A stretch of DNA of 64,000 bases, from assembly GCA_036971475.1 (NCBI GenBank), contig JBAIZL010000001.1, forward strand, positions 96,012,850 through 96,076,849, read 5' to 3'. Made by a program: the position numbers and the translations under genes. This stretch comes from Prosapia bicincta. Taxonomy: Eukaryota > Arthropoda > Insecta > Hemiptera > Cercopidae. Shown here in pieces: positions 12,381 to 26,500 of this stretch. Every line of letters starts with the position of its first letter. The first letter of the stretch is position 1. The notes beneath the pieces are model-generated. The model was not told where the DNA came from and searched no databases. It saw nothing but the letters and a program-made list of their open reading frames with translations.

Positions 12381-13949
12381 ACATAAATAGGAAATTATTA
12401 CAATTAAATACATAATACACATAAAAGTAAAATAAGTAGTATAGGTCGTGTAGTGTGTTCATGCTTACTTGTGTGTGTGTGTGTGTGGGTGGGTGGGTGG
12501 GTGTGTATGTACGCGAGAGCGCGTGTGTGTTTAGACACAAAGAAATATTAGTCAATTAGAAAATGAATAAAAGTACGCGAAATTCTAGACAATCATGTAA
12601 GATATTTTTCTTGTGTGTGTGAGATGTTATGAAGCTAGAAAGCGAATGGTGTCAATTTTCTAAGAATAAAAGTTTGAAATTGTAACGTGCGGAGTAGAAT
12701 AGAAATAGATTCACCGAATGTCAAATTCATGAATTTCTGAAAATATTCCACCCAGATTGTTTTCTAAAATTAAAATATTTATAGATATAAACCGAAGAGA
12801 AGAAGAAAATATAACCTAAAACATTGAGGAAACACTATAAAAGAACAAAGAAGAGATGCAGAAAACTGTTGAATAACATGTTTATGTAACAAAATCATAC
12901 TTTTAAAATATTGTTAACAATTATTTGTAGTTTACACTTTACACGTTTTCTAGTTAGTATTACAGTACTCTCAAAAGAGTCGATCTATTTTCTCTTCAAT
13001 ACAAGTGTTCGTTTGTTACCGCAGTCCCGTCTTGTTTGTCTGTGGTATACAATTTGAAGCAGCTCACGCTAAAAGAGACGGTCGTGTATCAAGGTATAGG
13101 TGGCTCAGATAAGCATATTACTGAATTAAATCCACAACGCTATCAAGTGTTACAGGAACGAAGTGTAGGCCTACAGCTCAAAATCTTGATTACAAGTTCA
13201 CACTCTCTAACCCAGTAATTGTTTTGCAGATTCCTATCACGTTTGTTACAACTTTACTAATGGCCATTATATCGTATCCGAGAAATATTGCTCAAGAAAT
13301 AAAATAAAATTGAATTTATCTAAAGAGGGTCAAACAGAAACTAAATTTATCTTGTCCCACTTGCAAGATAACTACATTATTCCGAGTAGAATAATACATA
13401 GTTCGAATAATTAGACAACTAACTTCCAACAATATTAAGTAAACCTTAACTAGATTTATTTCATAATTAAGTTAAATACTTCAAAGTAACTGACGCTCTT
13501 CACTTATTCTAAAACAACATTCGAGCTTCTTGGCTGTAGGCCTACTTGTAGTTTGTCGACGAAACTTTTAAGCATCGAATTGAAATGTAGGAGCTTGAAA
13601 GCGTTGTATAAAAAAAAGCTGGTGAGGCATGGCCAAGAAAGTAGAGCATGGGAAACAGTATGGAAGTTTAGAGTTTCAGAATGGAATCCAATGGAGACAC
13701 GGATAAGATGAAGGCAGAATAGGTTCTAACAAAATAAGTCAGGTGAGAGCATATAGAGAAGAGGTTTGTAGGATGGAGAGCGAGAGAACTGAGAAGTTTG
13801 TGTCTGTATGAGACAGGGGAAAGAATGGACAGGAGAGGTTCGGAGATAGAGAGCGAAACGAAGAACCATGTAGAGGGAATGGCAGGGGTCAAGGCTTGGA
13901 TCAAGGGAAACTGTGTTTTTGTAAACAGTACCATCATCAGAAATGAATC

Positions 13950-13954
<5 letters not shown>

Positions 13955-13999
<45 letters not shown>
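13955..13999. repeat. (GA)n microsatellite
   Basis: Pure GA dinucleotide tract. Confidence 0.97.
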
Positions 14000-14004
<5 letters not shown>

Positions 14005-14297
14005 AAAGTACAACCATGATCATCTAATACCAGTGGCGGGTCGGTCATCAGTCCAGGATAGATACTGGTACCGATCGTCGTGGCATCATGCCCACTGTCT
14101 CGGGTCTGAGCAGGAGTCACGAGTTATGAAGCTGGATTCGTGGATGTGTTTTCTCAATGTGCTATACTATAGATTCACCTTATTCAGTATCTATCTTTGT
14201 TTTCTTTGACATGGATGTAAAGTCGTGAGACAGGTACTCCTTGTTACCATTCTTTTTCATCATATTTCTTTCTTCTTCACTTTTCAACAAAACACAC

Positions 14298-14352
14298 TTG
14301 TTATTGATGATGATGACTTTGACATTGAAGCAAGTTTGATTAGATAAATAAT
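14298..14352 (+). repeat. Degenerate solo copy of the foldback D/E arm
   Basis: TTGATGATGATGACTTTGAC and then ATTGAAGCAAG align with the hammerhead-like arms at 44.5 and 52.6 kb (CTGATGATGATGAC, then ATTGAAACGCG), and both are followed by TTAGATAAATAA-like sequence. Core C3 and the palindromic hexamer are mutated, so no ribozyme activity is expected. No inverted partner was seen. Confidence 0.5.
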
Positions 14353-17300
14353 TGTTGATGGGTTGCTGATTGTTATCAAGCTAACCTCAAATTTAGGATA
14401 TGTTTACATATTGGTACCAAAATTTAAAAATACTTTGTAAATTTTCTGGTCGACAAATTCTAAACATAATTTTACTTTTACTATCACTAAGCGAGTTAAA
14501 AATGTTTACTGATTGAAGCTGTATGAGCGGTATTTCCTTGATAGATTCTATTAACAGATTTACTTGTATCGGAGAGTATTTTTCCTCTTCTTCACAAAAT
14601 GGACTCAATTATTTCTGCTCTGTAGCTAACTACTGTTGTTGATAGATTCAAAGCTATTTGGATGTTAATGATGACATTTCACGTGCAGTGATTGCTAAGG
14701 GAAATGCACATAGACACTTCAACACTCACGAATCCATTAGGCGGTGTTTGCTAACCCCGATATTGTGAATCTTGTATCGTATCACAGTATTCAATTCTCG
14801 AACACATTTAGAGTTCATCAACTCTCTTGAACGTTCAATCTAAAAAATACGATAGGTTGCGAGACTTAAAAGATTATCATATAAATAAACCTTAAATGTC
14901 TACTACATACAGTTTTTAAGTTAACTAAAAGAAACTAAGTTAAATAAAAGTATTTCATTACATTTTTAAAATTAGGTTCATATGAATACATATTTCTCTG
15001 GCGCCAAGTATTCCCTTTAAGTAAAATACTCAGTTCTTTACAGCTACTTATTTTACAGATTCAAAAACTTTAAAATAACAAAAATCATCACAACAAAAAC
15101 TATAATGCTTATAGCGTTTCTTAAATCGTAATTGTTTCATGTATTGTTAATTAATTTTCATTGGTCTTAAACTGGCACATTTTATTTAATTTGAAATAAA
15201 TTCAGTCATCTAAACTTCTGTAATAAAACTTATTTTTTTATTCTTTCTTTAAAAAATTCATTTTACCCTTCTAAACAGTTTCTGAAATTTATTCCTTTCT
15301 TACTTTCTATTGTTTTTCTTTTTATTATATTATTTGTGAATAGTTTGTATTTTTTGTTATAGACAATATAAATATTCTCTGTTTTTAAGTTGTAAAAATA
15401 ATTTATTTTTGTGTATTAAAAGTTTTTCGAACTCTATAAAAGATAAAAATTTTAAATTGATAAAAGACAGCGCCTCCATTTTGTGTTTAATGATCATGGG
15501 GTTAAAATATATTCAGGATGAGAAATAACATGTCTCTTTGATGGTTTTAATCTGCTTCTTGTATTAAAACAGAACAATTGAAACATCTTGAACATGTTAT
15601 AAACTTTGCTCTCTTCTGTAATTACAACTAAATACCTTGAATAACGTCTGACGGGTTATTTTACCCTCGCAGAAATACACAAAATAGTTTGTCAAAGAAG
15701 TTTGTTATATTCTGTCCTCTTAAACTACTGCGAATCCAACGTATTGCTATAAAAAAATTAGTTAATCCTTTTTGGATACACAAATGACTTCTTAGGTATA
15801 AATTTCAATATTTCAAACGGTCATTGTATTTCTCTGACGAAATTAGGTTTTGATTTTAAGGTTAACAAAAATGTGATAGTAAATAAATATTTTAACTCGA
15901 TTAAGACTAGACCTACTTCAGGTAGGCAACCCTGTATATTATGTAATTATGTGTACATCCATATTGCTCTATGCAAATATATTAATAGTCTATAGACTAT
16001 AACAATATACTCTAAAAGATTCTAAATAATGGTGAAAGCCTACCACATGGACTAAATGGTGGTTAACATCACCTTTGACGCCTAGCACTCGGTGGGTAGT
16101 TTATCCGCAATACGTAGTACTACTGTGGTTTTTCTAATTTATTATGGTAAGGGTTAAAAAAAAAACAAAAAATAATTTTATACAATTTGATAAATAATTT
16201 GTAAGTTAAGTGCAATGAATCACTATGAGCGTCCTGTAATACTACTCACTAAAAGGTCCTAATGGTTGGAGTTACACTTCTTTTAGTTTTTATAAAAATA
16301 TCTTTGTTTTGTAAGTAACTTGTGAATTATTTTGGTTAAAATTACACATCATACTTTGAGTTTTTGCCAACTAAGCTTATAGCTTCATTTGTTACCGTAT
16401 TTTTTAATTTTGGAAAATATTTTGGAAGTTTTTTATGGACAGTAGTAATAAATTTAATATCACCTTGATACCTATACGATAATAGATTTTCATTGAAGAT
16501 ATCGACAATACTACAATATGTTGTACAATTTTAAGTTTAAGAACTTCCAAAACTTTAAATTATTTCACATAGACGATCAATTAAAATTTTCTTCTATACA
16601 TATGTTCGATTCTCGCGTTATACAAGTCAATGTGTGTAGCTATTATAGACATATTTATACATTATTCATTACCACAAATTTATAAAACGTCTAATAATTG
16701 GTATTAGAAGGGTCAGTTTCTTCATTTATGCTGAATAAAAACTGAATCGATGTGTGCCCATCTGATTGAACATACAATACACATAATTTGTAGATTTCCC
16801 CAAGGAGAATGTCAAGTTTTAAAGTTGGTGGATATCAACTCTTTACAACTCTTCCCCCTAACTCTGGCGTACGAAGGGATTCTGCGCACACAAACTATAA
16901 TATTTCTATCTCCAAGTATGTTACCAAAGACAGAGATAGAACCAAAGACCCCAGAGAGGTTAGAGGTTAGATACCAATATCATACGCTAAAGCAGCTGTC
17001 TGGGCGGGAAATGAGTCAAAGGTATCGAGGTTAGGTCTGTTATTCTTCTTAGTTTATAACAATGACTTCCGTAAAACTTTACATGCCAGTCCGAGTCGTT
17101 CTACTGAATTCAAAGTTCTGAAAAATTGTGCCTGTTTTGAACCATACACTTGCCGATTCGTACTGACCTTGAGGGGTTGACCCTAACCACATTACGGTGA
17201 ATCAAGCTCCCTTGTACCTCTCATTAGTTGGTTTCGTGTGGGAGTAGTTTTACAGAATCTAATTTTATAGAATCTCCACGTTCGATGCTACCTTTATCTT

Positions 17301-18180
17301 TGAGTGAAGGAACTAAGAGGCCATATCCGATGTCAAGTATCTTCGTTGTCTCTCTTCTTGCTTTCACCTTCTTTATTTCACGTTTCTATTTTACAGACAA
17401 TACTAACAACTTTTCGAATTGCTGTGAGTTTATGTCCTTATCTTAGTAATAGTAGTAATAATAATAAAATCATATTATTAATGATAATGAGTTCTTTTGT
17501 AGCATCAAGAATGGGTAGAGCTACCTTCTTTGGGTCATACTATATCAAAAGGAAGCTAATGTGGTAGGACTGCTCTTTAATCGTCCATTACTATGCTATT
17601 TTTGACCCCGGGTACCAATTTCTACAGGCTGAATTGACCTGGAGAATGTAGCCTTCAGACATTCATTGGCGTTATCGAGGGTCGAACATAGTACCTGTTG
17701 GCATTCAAGTATTCCACTAATAATCGTACACAAAATTCGTGTCTCTATTTTTTCACTAACTTGGCTAAGGGAAGTTTGACATTCCTTTATACAATATTGT
17801 TCAAGGATTCAACTCCAATACAAAGTCCCTACCCACTAGCATGATTCTCCTATCTATCCTGCCAAAGGAAGATTCATATCATTACCAATCCGACCTACGA
17901 TTCACTTTGTTACTTCTTCCTAAACCCGCTATGGTAGCCAGTGGGTACAATGGATTTAACACGGCTATTTACTACGGTCGTGTGCACTATTTCAAATAGG
18001 CCTACACCATTTTCAACCTTGTTTCATAATTTAATCGACTAGCACATTCAAATAATTTATAAAGGTTAATAGTTTTAAGAAGTTACAAACATTGAGAAAA
18101 TTAGACCTACATGTCTTAAAAATCGATTTTCATTTAAATAAACCCAAACATTACTGCCAAGTTCGAGTAGGCTACGTTTA
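14353..18180. other. No supported gene
   Basis: Mostly AT-rich, with a somewhat GC-richer stretch at 16.7-18.0 kb. Frames at 16750-17034 and 17228-17567 show no family I recognise and no splice context. Confidence 0.45.
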
Positions 18181-18213
18181 TAGGTTACGGTGTATATTTC
18201 CGTGGGTGGGTGC

Positions 18214-18354
18214 TATATAATAGAGGCATTGAACCAAGGGTGCTCTATTCACAATCAAGGTAGCGATAAGGAGCAGCGAGCGATGAGTTGGAAGCAAGGG
18301 TTAATTCAGCTTATATCCAAAAAGACGGAAGAAATATTAAGTCAAATCGACTAG
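18214..18354 (+). promoter_or_regulatory. TATA-box context with a 23-codon small ORF
   Basis: TATATAA at 18214-18220 lies about 30 bp upstream of an initiator-like CTATTCACA near 18245. The first ATG after it (18283) opens a 23-codon frame, MSWKQGLIQLISKKTEEILS followed by three more residues, ending at 18354. The local spacing is right for a promoter. The peptide is unrecognised and could be chance. Confidence 0.25.
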
Positions 18355-20238
18355 AATAGTTCCTAAAATTACGGGCAAAGTACATGACCATTGTTCTATT
18401 TCGAAGTAGTCATAAAGGGGCTGGGGAATCTTTAACAAAAGAAGGGTTCAACTATTTTAAGATAGGACTTACTAAATTACCTGGGTTATAATAATGTACC
18501 GTTGCGGCAAGGTATTTGTAGATGGTTATCTAAATAACCAATTTAACTAAAATAAGTAAGAGGGAGAGATGACGCGAGGTTGGAAAGGAAGTGATGATGA
18601 TTCCTAGGAGGAACTTCAGAAGAGGACAAATGTATTGGGTGGGGGGGACCAAGTGTCAGTAATTTTAATTAGGGTTAAATTTTGTTAGTAAAATTAAGGG
18701 AAATGTAATTTTTTGTATTCGTATAATTTAAAAGGTAAAAGTGCGACGTAAATAGATTAATAAAGAATTAGGAAAATTATGTGAGTTATGGGAAAGTGCA
18801 GCGAAGCAGTATTAACGGTCAAGATCCAAGGGAATCGACAAACAATAAGTACTTTTTTTCTTGGCCAACAGAACTTTAAAAACAGTAATTTCAGAACAAT
18901 TTTAAATTTTTTAGTATAAAATAATAATCTAGTTTTTTCACCATGTTCTAAATTATAAAGAGACCCATAATAACGACCCGAGAGAAATAGAAATTAACAC
19001 TGTCATTTTTAAACTTTATTGTAATAACCTAAAGCCTCAAGAGTCCACCTTTGTTTTTTTTTGTAATTGTAATATTAGTTAAGGAGTAAATCTTGTCACT
19101 AAATAGTATTAAGGTTGTAACGGTCTAGGTTACTTGGGAAATGAAAATTTAAAGCTTTAAAATACAAAGTTATACAATTTATTATTCAATGACAAATTAC
19201 AATAGAACAAAGGACACCAATGTGTCGAGTAATATCTTTTAATTACTGCTACCTATTACATACATTTTAATTACTTATTAACCTTTAAAATTTTATATGT
19301 ATCGAGAAGATAGTAACTTAAGTTTTCCAATTTCAGTTTGAAATGAATATTCAAAGGACAATTTCTACCGTTCATGTGTTAACCCTTTATCAATTATAAT
19401 TCTCAAGTTAGTTAACATTAAAATACATTTTCTTTATTATTATCTAAAACGTACCTGGTTGTGCACATTACTTGCAAAACATTTTAACACATATCACTAA
19501 ACATTGCCCATGGATTTCGTACACTAATAACTGCACATCGCTCCTGGAATCAGCGCTCTTAAATAAAAATGATGTAAACTTTTACATCATTGGAACACAT
19601 AATAATCGCTTCTGACTTCTTCTTTAGTTGCGTTGATAAATTTTGGTACCGGCCTTGACATCTTGAATTTTGAATACTGGAAGCTTATAAACTTCTAATT
19701 TATATTCCGAAAAGTGCCATGACGTCCGTTCCGTTCAGGAACCTCTGGGTGACTGGGGCTTCTGCAAGGGCACGCCAACGGAATCACACCCTTGGTTATT
19801 ATTTTGAATTTTTTGATTGGTGCATCGGATCAGGCGATATCAGACCATGGTTACGTCACATGGTGTGATGTGGGTTATTACCTCAAGTTACTAACTCGTA
19901 CGATATTTTACATTTTCACCCGCTAGGGGCGCTACGAAACCTACCCTAGAATTACAATTGTACAAAGAAAACAAAAATTTTCTTTTATATTGGGACGGTA
20001 TAATTATTAAATACAAATTAAACATATAAATGAATTTATATGTAACATCTTATTTTTAAGAGTGTTACTAGGTAAATGGGTACTTATAATGTGTGTTAAT
20101 TAAGTGTCAAGAACAAATGCAAGTTATGATAAAATTGATTTTGGTGATAATTAATTAGAAACCTGAAGGTGAGACAAAGAGTGTTAAAATAATTAAATAT
20201 ATATCCTAAAGGAAAAGTTATATTTTAAATAACTTAGG

Positions 20239-20243
<5 letters not shown>
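18355..20243. other. AT-rich DNA without recognisable genes
   Basis: No coding-like frames. A moderately GC-richer patch at 19.7-19.9 kb holds nothing I can name. Confidence 0.45.

Positions 20244-20313
<70 letters not shown>
20244..20313. repeat. (TA)n microsatellite, left border of foldback B
   Basis: About 70 bp of pure AT dinucleotides running into the left arm of the foldback. Confidence 0.97.
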
Positions 20314-20316
<3 letters not shown>

Positions 20317-20620
20317 TAATAAAACCATTTTCATACAAGAATAAAACCTTTTTTTATTTTATTACAAAGTTTAAGCTTTTCGCCGATTAGCAGTATCGGC
20401 ATTACCAAAACTGACTTATCATACTTCTAACTTATTCTGTTCCTACATCAAGACTCATGAACAGAGACTCGTGAGTCTTGATGTAGGAACAGAATAAGTT
20501 AGAAGTATGATAAGTCAGTTTTGATAATGCCGATACTGCTAATCGGCGAAAAGCTTAAACTTTGTAATAAAATAAAAAAAGGTTTTATTCTTGTATGAAA
20601 ATGATTTTATTAAACATATA
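20309..20620. mobile_element. Foldback element B (Penelope-like terminal repeat, inverted pair)
   Basis: Arms of about 150 bp pair across a 14-nt loop (about 20458-20471); for example, G20314 pairs with C20615. Each arm contains the AAGCTT/GAAA module, here with a decayed core. (TA)n tracts flank both sides (20244-20313 and 20656-20711). Same architecture as elements A and C. Confidence 0.75.
20517..20561 (+). ncRNA. Decayed hammerhead-like module, foldback B
   Basis: Helix I AGTT/AACT (20517-20520, 20558-20561), helix II GCCGAT/ATCGGC (20529-20534, 20542-20547), GAA, AAGCTT (20551-20556) and A at H17 all persist. The core reads TTGATAA instead of CTGANGA (C3 and G8 changed). The other arm reads TTGGTAA. 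The folds are kept but catalysis is unlikely. Confidence 0.5.
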
Positions 20621-20655
20621 CATTTTATCAAGAAAAATTTCATCTTAAAAATACA

Positions 20656-20711
20656 ATATATATATATATATATATATATCTATATATATCTATATATATC
20701 TATATATATAT
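20656..20711. repeat. (TA)n microsatellite, right border of foldback B
   Basis: AT dinucleotides interrupted by periodic ATC units. Confidence 0.95.
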
Positions 20712-21990
20712 TATAAAAGACATATCTTTTGTAAAGACATACAAAGAACTGTCCTGCTTAAAGAACGGCTTTTATTTTGATATTTTCAAACATTCCATAA
20801 TTTCCAGGCAATGTAACGCAATATTTAACCTATAAATTAAATTTAATTTTTACCTTTATTTAATAAATATAAGACTTAAATAATATTAGGTTTATGTTGA
20901 GCAAATTTTGAAATTTATATAGCTGTAGTATTTTTTTTTACAAACAGAGAGTAATAACCTTTAGATATAACTTTTAGTTTTCTAAATCACAATATTATGA
21001 TTACGTTTGTTCTCTTCGCTGAAATGTTCCACATTTGTATTACTTGCCATACACCTTTGTTTATCTGCGTTATTACTCGAATACCTACATGCCCGGGAGT
21101 GTAAGGTCACCTGAAAATAAAAACGAAACGAATCTTAAGAAAATAAGGCAATAAATATTTTTTAGTATAGAAAAAGGTTTCTAACAATATTCGAGACCTA
21201 CAGACATAAACAAGGCGTTGCCCGAGGGTGACGTAAAAATCAGTGCTGGAGTTAGGCGAGTCTTGGTGGAATGTCAGTGCGGTGGAATTCTGAGCAATTC
21301 TGAAAGTGCATGTATATAATCACCATGGGTGCATGGGCTACGCCCATGATTTGTCTATATTGATAAATCTTTATTACTTGAATAAATCTTGATCTAAGAA
21401 ATGGTTAAAACCGAAGACATTATCACTTGTTGCTCAGAAAACCCAGAGTTCATTCTTGGAAGCAAAGCGAGCGATCGCAGAATCTACCCTTTGGGATTTA
21501 TACGTTACTGCCAGTAAAGGTTTGCTATATTTAGGATTCTTTGGTGAAAAGATAGAAATCTAGAGCGTGGTGAATCATCTGTAAAGCCAAACCTTTTCTG
21601 TGGAACAATCATATACAAAAGAATATGTAATTTCGTGTGATGTCCTTTTAAAATGAGTGAGGATCTGATACTATATATACAGTAAGCGTATACAGTAGAA
21701 TGAAGAGGGGTTGAAGATAGAAGAAAAAGGGGATTACTGGGAAGAAGTTATAAGTGGAGTGTATAACAGAACCAGAACATGCGTTACACCAAATTCTTAA
21801 TTAGGAGTTATGAACTGCTGCATAAACTTGGTTCTAACCTTTTTCATTCCTCTTTTTAGCATAATTTTTTTTTCTATTCCAAAATACATTTCACGACATT
21901 CGTAAGAATCGAACAATACACAAATGTTGCCAGTAACGAGAAATGTAGCAAAAATTTAAAAAAAAAAACTATTTACTGTATCCTGAAACT
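20712..21990. other. No recognisable gene
   Basis: AT-rich, no coding-like frames and no repeat structure I can define. Confidence 0.45.
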
Positions 21991-23885
21991 ACATTGTACA
22001 ATTGTGCTTCTTGTACCTCACAGTTACACGGTAAAATTGTACTTACTGTGTACTACAGTTACCGGGTAAAATTGTGCATACAGTGCCTAACACTTATACG
22101 TTACAATTATGTCTACAGTTACATGATACAGTGCATTGACTATGCTCTACAGTTATACACTACTATTGTCTTTACTGAGCTCTATATTTATACGCTACAA
22201 TTTTGCTTTTGTTCTGTGTTTATTCAGTACAGTGGTGTTTACTGCGCTCTACAGTTACAAGATACAATGCATTGACTATGCTCTATAGTTATACGCTACT
22301 ATTGTCTTTATAGCGCTCTATATTTATTCACTACAATTTTGCTTTTGTTCTGTTTTTATTCAGTACAGTTGTGTTTACTGCGCTCTACAGTTACAAGATA
22401 CAATGCATTGACTATGCTCTATAGTTATACGCTACTATTGTCTTTATTGCGCTCTATATTTAAACCCTACAATTTTGCTTTTGTTCTGTTTTTATTCAGT
22501 ACAGTGGTGTTTACTGCGCTCTACAGTTACATGATACAATGCATTGACTATGCTCTATAGTTATACGCTACTATTGTGTTTACTGCGCTCTATATTTATT
22601 CACTACAATTTTGCTTTTGTTCTGTTTTTATTCAGTACAGTTGTGTTTACTGCGCTCTACAGTTACATGATACAATGCATTGACTATGCTCTATAGTTAT
22701 ACGCTACTATTGTGTTTACTGCGCTCTATATTTATTCACTACAATTTTGCTTTTGTTCTGTTTTTATTCAGTACAGTTGTGTTTCCTGCCCTGTACAGTT
22801 ACATGATACAATGCATTGACTATGCTCTATAGTTATACGCTACTATTGTGTTTACTGCGCTCTATATTTATACCCTGCAATTTTCTTTTTGTTCTTTGTT
22901 TACTCAGTACAGTCGTGTTTACTGCACTCTACAGTTACATGATACAATGGATTGACTATGTTCTACAGTTATACGCTACTATTGTGTTTATTGCGCTCTA
23001 TATTTATACCCTGCAATTTTCTTTTTGTTCTTTGTTTACTCAGTACAGTCGTGTTTACTGCACTCTACAGTTACATGATACAATGGATTGACTATGTTCT
23101 ACAGTTATACGCTACTATTGTGTTTATTGCGCTCTATATTTATACACTACAATTTTGCTTTTGTTCTATGTTTATTCAGTACAGTCGTGTTTACTGCGCT
23201 GTACAGTTACAAGATACAATGCATTGACTATGCTCTACAGTTATACGTTACTATTGTGTTTACTGCGCTCTATATTTATACCCTACAATTTTCTTTTTGT
23301 TCTTTGTTTATTCAGTACAGTGGTGTTTACTGCGCTCTACTGTTACATGATACAATGCATTGACTATGCTCTACAGTTATACGCTACTATTGTGTTTATT
23401 GCGCTCTATATTTATACACTACAATTTTGCTTTTGTTCTATGTTTATTCAGTACAGTCGTGTTTCCTGCCCTGTACAGTTACATGATACAATGCATAGAC
23501 TATGCTCTATAGTTATACGCTACTATTGTCTTTACTGCGCTCTATATTATACCCTACAATTTTGCTTTTGTTCTATGTTTATTCAGTACAGTCGTGTTTA
23601 CTGGGATCTACTGTTACATGATACAATGCATTGACTATGCTCTACAGTTATACGCTACTATTGTCTTTACTGCGCTCTATATTATACCCTACAATTTTGC
23701 TTTTGTTCTATGTTTATTCAGTACAGTCGTGTTTACTGGGATCTACTGTTACATGATACAATGCATTGACTATGCTCTACAGTTATACGCTACTATTGAG
23801 TTTACTGCACTCTATTTATATTCGCTACAATTTTGCTTTTGTTCTATGTTTATTCAGTACAGTCATGTTTACTGTATCCTACAGT
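21990..23885. repeat. 136-bp minisatellite array, about 13 copies, with ~40-bp subunits
   Basis: The string ACAATGCATTGAC (or a one-base variant) recurs at 22264, 22400, 22536, 22672, 22808, 22944, 23080, 23216, 23352 and 23488, exactly 136 bp apart, then at 135 bp. Inside each unit, CTCTACAGTTAYA-type motifs recur three to four times. The left edge (21990-22110) has only short diverged units of about 37-40 bp (CAGTTACACGGTAAAATTGT-like), which suggests the 136-bp unit is a higher-order repeat built from these. Since 136 is one more than a multiple of three, hydrophobic frames of about 90 codons recur every 136 bp. They are not genes. Confidence 0.93.
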
Positions 23886-24938
23886 TTTCTCTTCTAGATA
23901 CTGGTACCAAAAAAACTTAATAAGTTTTCGGTTAAACGGAAACTGTATTATTCGTTGCCTCTACTATTAAATATGGGCAAAAACGTTAGAAGGTCGTCTT
24001 TTAAAGAAAGGGTTGTGTTATAATTAGAAATGTCAGGGTATTTGTCTTTTTTTAAGTTTTTCAAAACGGGATACTGTATTAACTATCACTATATAGAGGA
24101 CTAATAAACCTATTCTAATAATAAACACATTTGTAACCTAAAATTAAATATCCCCTACAACACTATCTACCCCTTACACGGTTTGGCAACACATCAGTCA
24201 TGCAGGTCTACAGTTTGCCTTTAGGTTTATTTGTTAATACCACATAAACCCATCTTGAAACCTCATCGTGCTTATTTAGACTATTTGTTGACGTTGCTTT
24301 CCATAACCTATTTGTAAAATACTTGAAATTATTTAATATTAAAATGTTTCTATTATTTATATCAAGATATTAAACAATGCACAATATGGTAGAAATAAAG
24401 CAGAACTCAGAATGAATCTACCCCATTAGCCTAATTACTTAAAATGCATTTCAAACGACTAATACACCGTAGCTCTATACTGTAAGATATATTTGAATAG
24501 AGTCAACAAGTAATTATGTAAATACAGTGTTTGGTGGAGGATGCAATTGTCGGTCGAATAAAGCAATGTGCTTAAATAAATTGTTGAATTAAAATTTAAT
24601 ATTCTGCAGTAGAAATACTCCACCTATTTAGTGGATATTATTTATTGACATATCACTGAAAATTGTATATTGTTAAAATTCTACCTAATCTATAATAATG
24701 GAGTTTGTATTGTACAGTTGTTTATTGTGCTAATTAATTTAAAAGGTATTGTACTTATAAAGGTTGTTATAGTGATAAAATTGAAGGGAAATTGAATTTA
24801 TAGGCAGCTTATGAGATTAATGCATTGAATTGTAAGAATTGGTAGCTTCAAATAATAGTTAATTTTTTTCAAACACCATTCGTCTTGTGGATTATTGGTT
24901 TCCGTTGGAACTTGATGAATGAAATTAATATGTTTCAG

Positions 24939-24942
<4 letters not shown>
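23886..24942. other. No recognisable gene
   Basis: AT-rich sequence only. Confidence 0.5.
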
Positions 24943-25131
<189 letters not shown>

Positions 25132-26277
25132 AAATACGATAATTGTAAGTATTATTTTTATTAAATAATTTATAAGAATGTTTTATTAAATTTTTTATTT
25201 CATTTTGAAATTTCATTGTAGGATCTTTACGTACTTTACTAAAAAGATTTTATTTATATATTTTTCTGTTTTAACTATATGTTTATTCTTATCAATAATC
25301 ACAATATCATTATAATAGCGTACTCGTCGTCGTCTTTAGCACTTTCAACCTATTACCTTGTGTATGAGTGAGGGTTAAAAATAAACAATTCCATCCTAAC
25401 CAAATGTACCTTAACTATATTGTAATGGTGTGCCCTATTTAATAAAAAAACGTTGATTTTAAAACGGTTTGCGTTTATTGTAGATTAAAGTTATTTTGAT
25501 ATTTTTTTCTAAAATGTTTTAATGTTTCAAATAGATAAATTGATACAATTTGTTTTCCGATATTGATTACATGTTCTAGAGATACAATAATTAGAACAGA
25601 GTAATTAGAACCGGTAATTGTCGGTTAAAATTTTTGTTTTGGGACCATTGAATAGGTAATATAGATCCATTAAATAAGAAATAAAAAATTAATTAATTTT
25701 TTTTTTTGATTAATCACTACAGAAGTTGAAGACCGAAAAGGATGTAATTAGTAGTAAGATGAGTTCCCTTCATATCTAAATACTGTACGAGTTAGTTAAA
25801 TAACCCATTGTCTTCTTTGTTTGGCATATACAGCGTCCGGAGTAATCTAAGTGGATGGAGGGAGAACGGGTCTGAGGGGGTGTTATGAGGGTGTAAATTG
25901 TGTTTGTATTTGAGAGACGGCCAGAGGGGGATCTTGGAGTGGGGGACTTTATACATGGAACATAGATTCGTAGTATAGTTGCGCAAGTTGGGCTTTAGGA
26001 TTCAAAGTAAACAGTTTGGCATTCATTTCTCCCGATTGACTAAGTTGCGACTATTTGTCCTAATGCAAAAGCTAACAATATGCTGTCACCGTCTGGGATA
26101 AGAGAAGAGGGATGTGTATTAAACTCAAGTTAGGTTATTGTAAGTTACTGTTTTATTAGCTCTAGTATCTTCCGCCAACTTGGCGGTTAGTTCAGCTGGC
26201 CTCAAACTCTATTAGATATAATCTTTTGTCACCTTTTAAAAAATAACTTGATTTGCTGACGGCTGTAACCAACTGTC

Positions 26278-26500
26278 GATCTTAAGATCCAACGAGATGG
26301 ATTTATGCCCACCTAAAACCAAGTCCCGAATCTAAAGGTCAGGCCTTTAGGTAAGCCCAATCGATAGTGGATAAAGTTCCACTAGAGTGATTGCACTAGC
26401 TAGACCAAGCTAATCAGAAGCGGTATTGAGGTGCGGAAAACCTGGACGATTCGTAAAGTTCTGATATGTAGTACCTAGTAGTTCTGGAAAAGAGGTCGAA
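26278..26500 (+). repeat. Dispersed repeat, copy 1
   Basis: Matches, in inverted orientation, the stretch at about 34665-34895. Shared blocks in order are AYCCAACNNGATGGATTTATGCCC-type sequence, TTYAGGTAAGSCC, ATTGCNCTASCTAGACCRAKCTAATC-type sequence, and a RAGGTTCT/AAGTTCT block. There are many substitutions and small indels. No coding capacity. The class is unknown; a non-autonomous transposon or SINE-like family is possible. Confidence 0.5.

Noticed and set aside
21994..23920. A ladder of hydrophobic frames of about 90-160 codons
   Set aside because: They are the 136-bp minisatellite read through. The unit length is not a multiple of three, so each frame closes after about two units and recurs one unit later.
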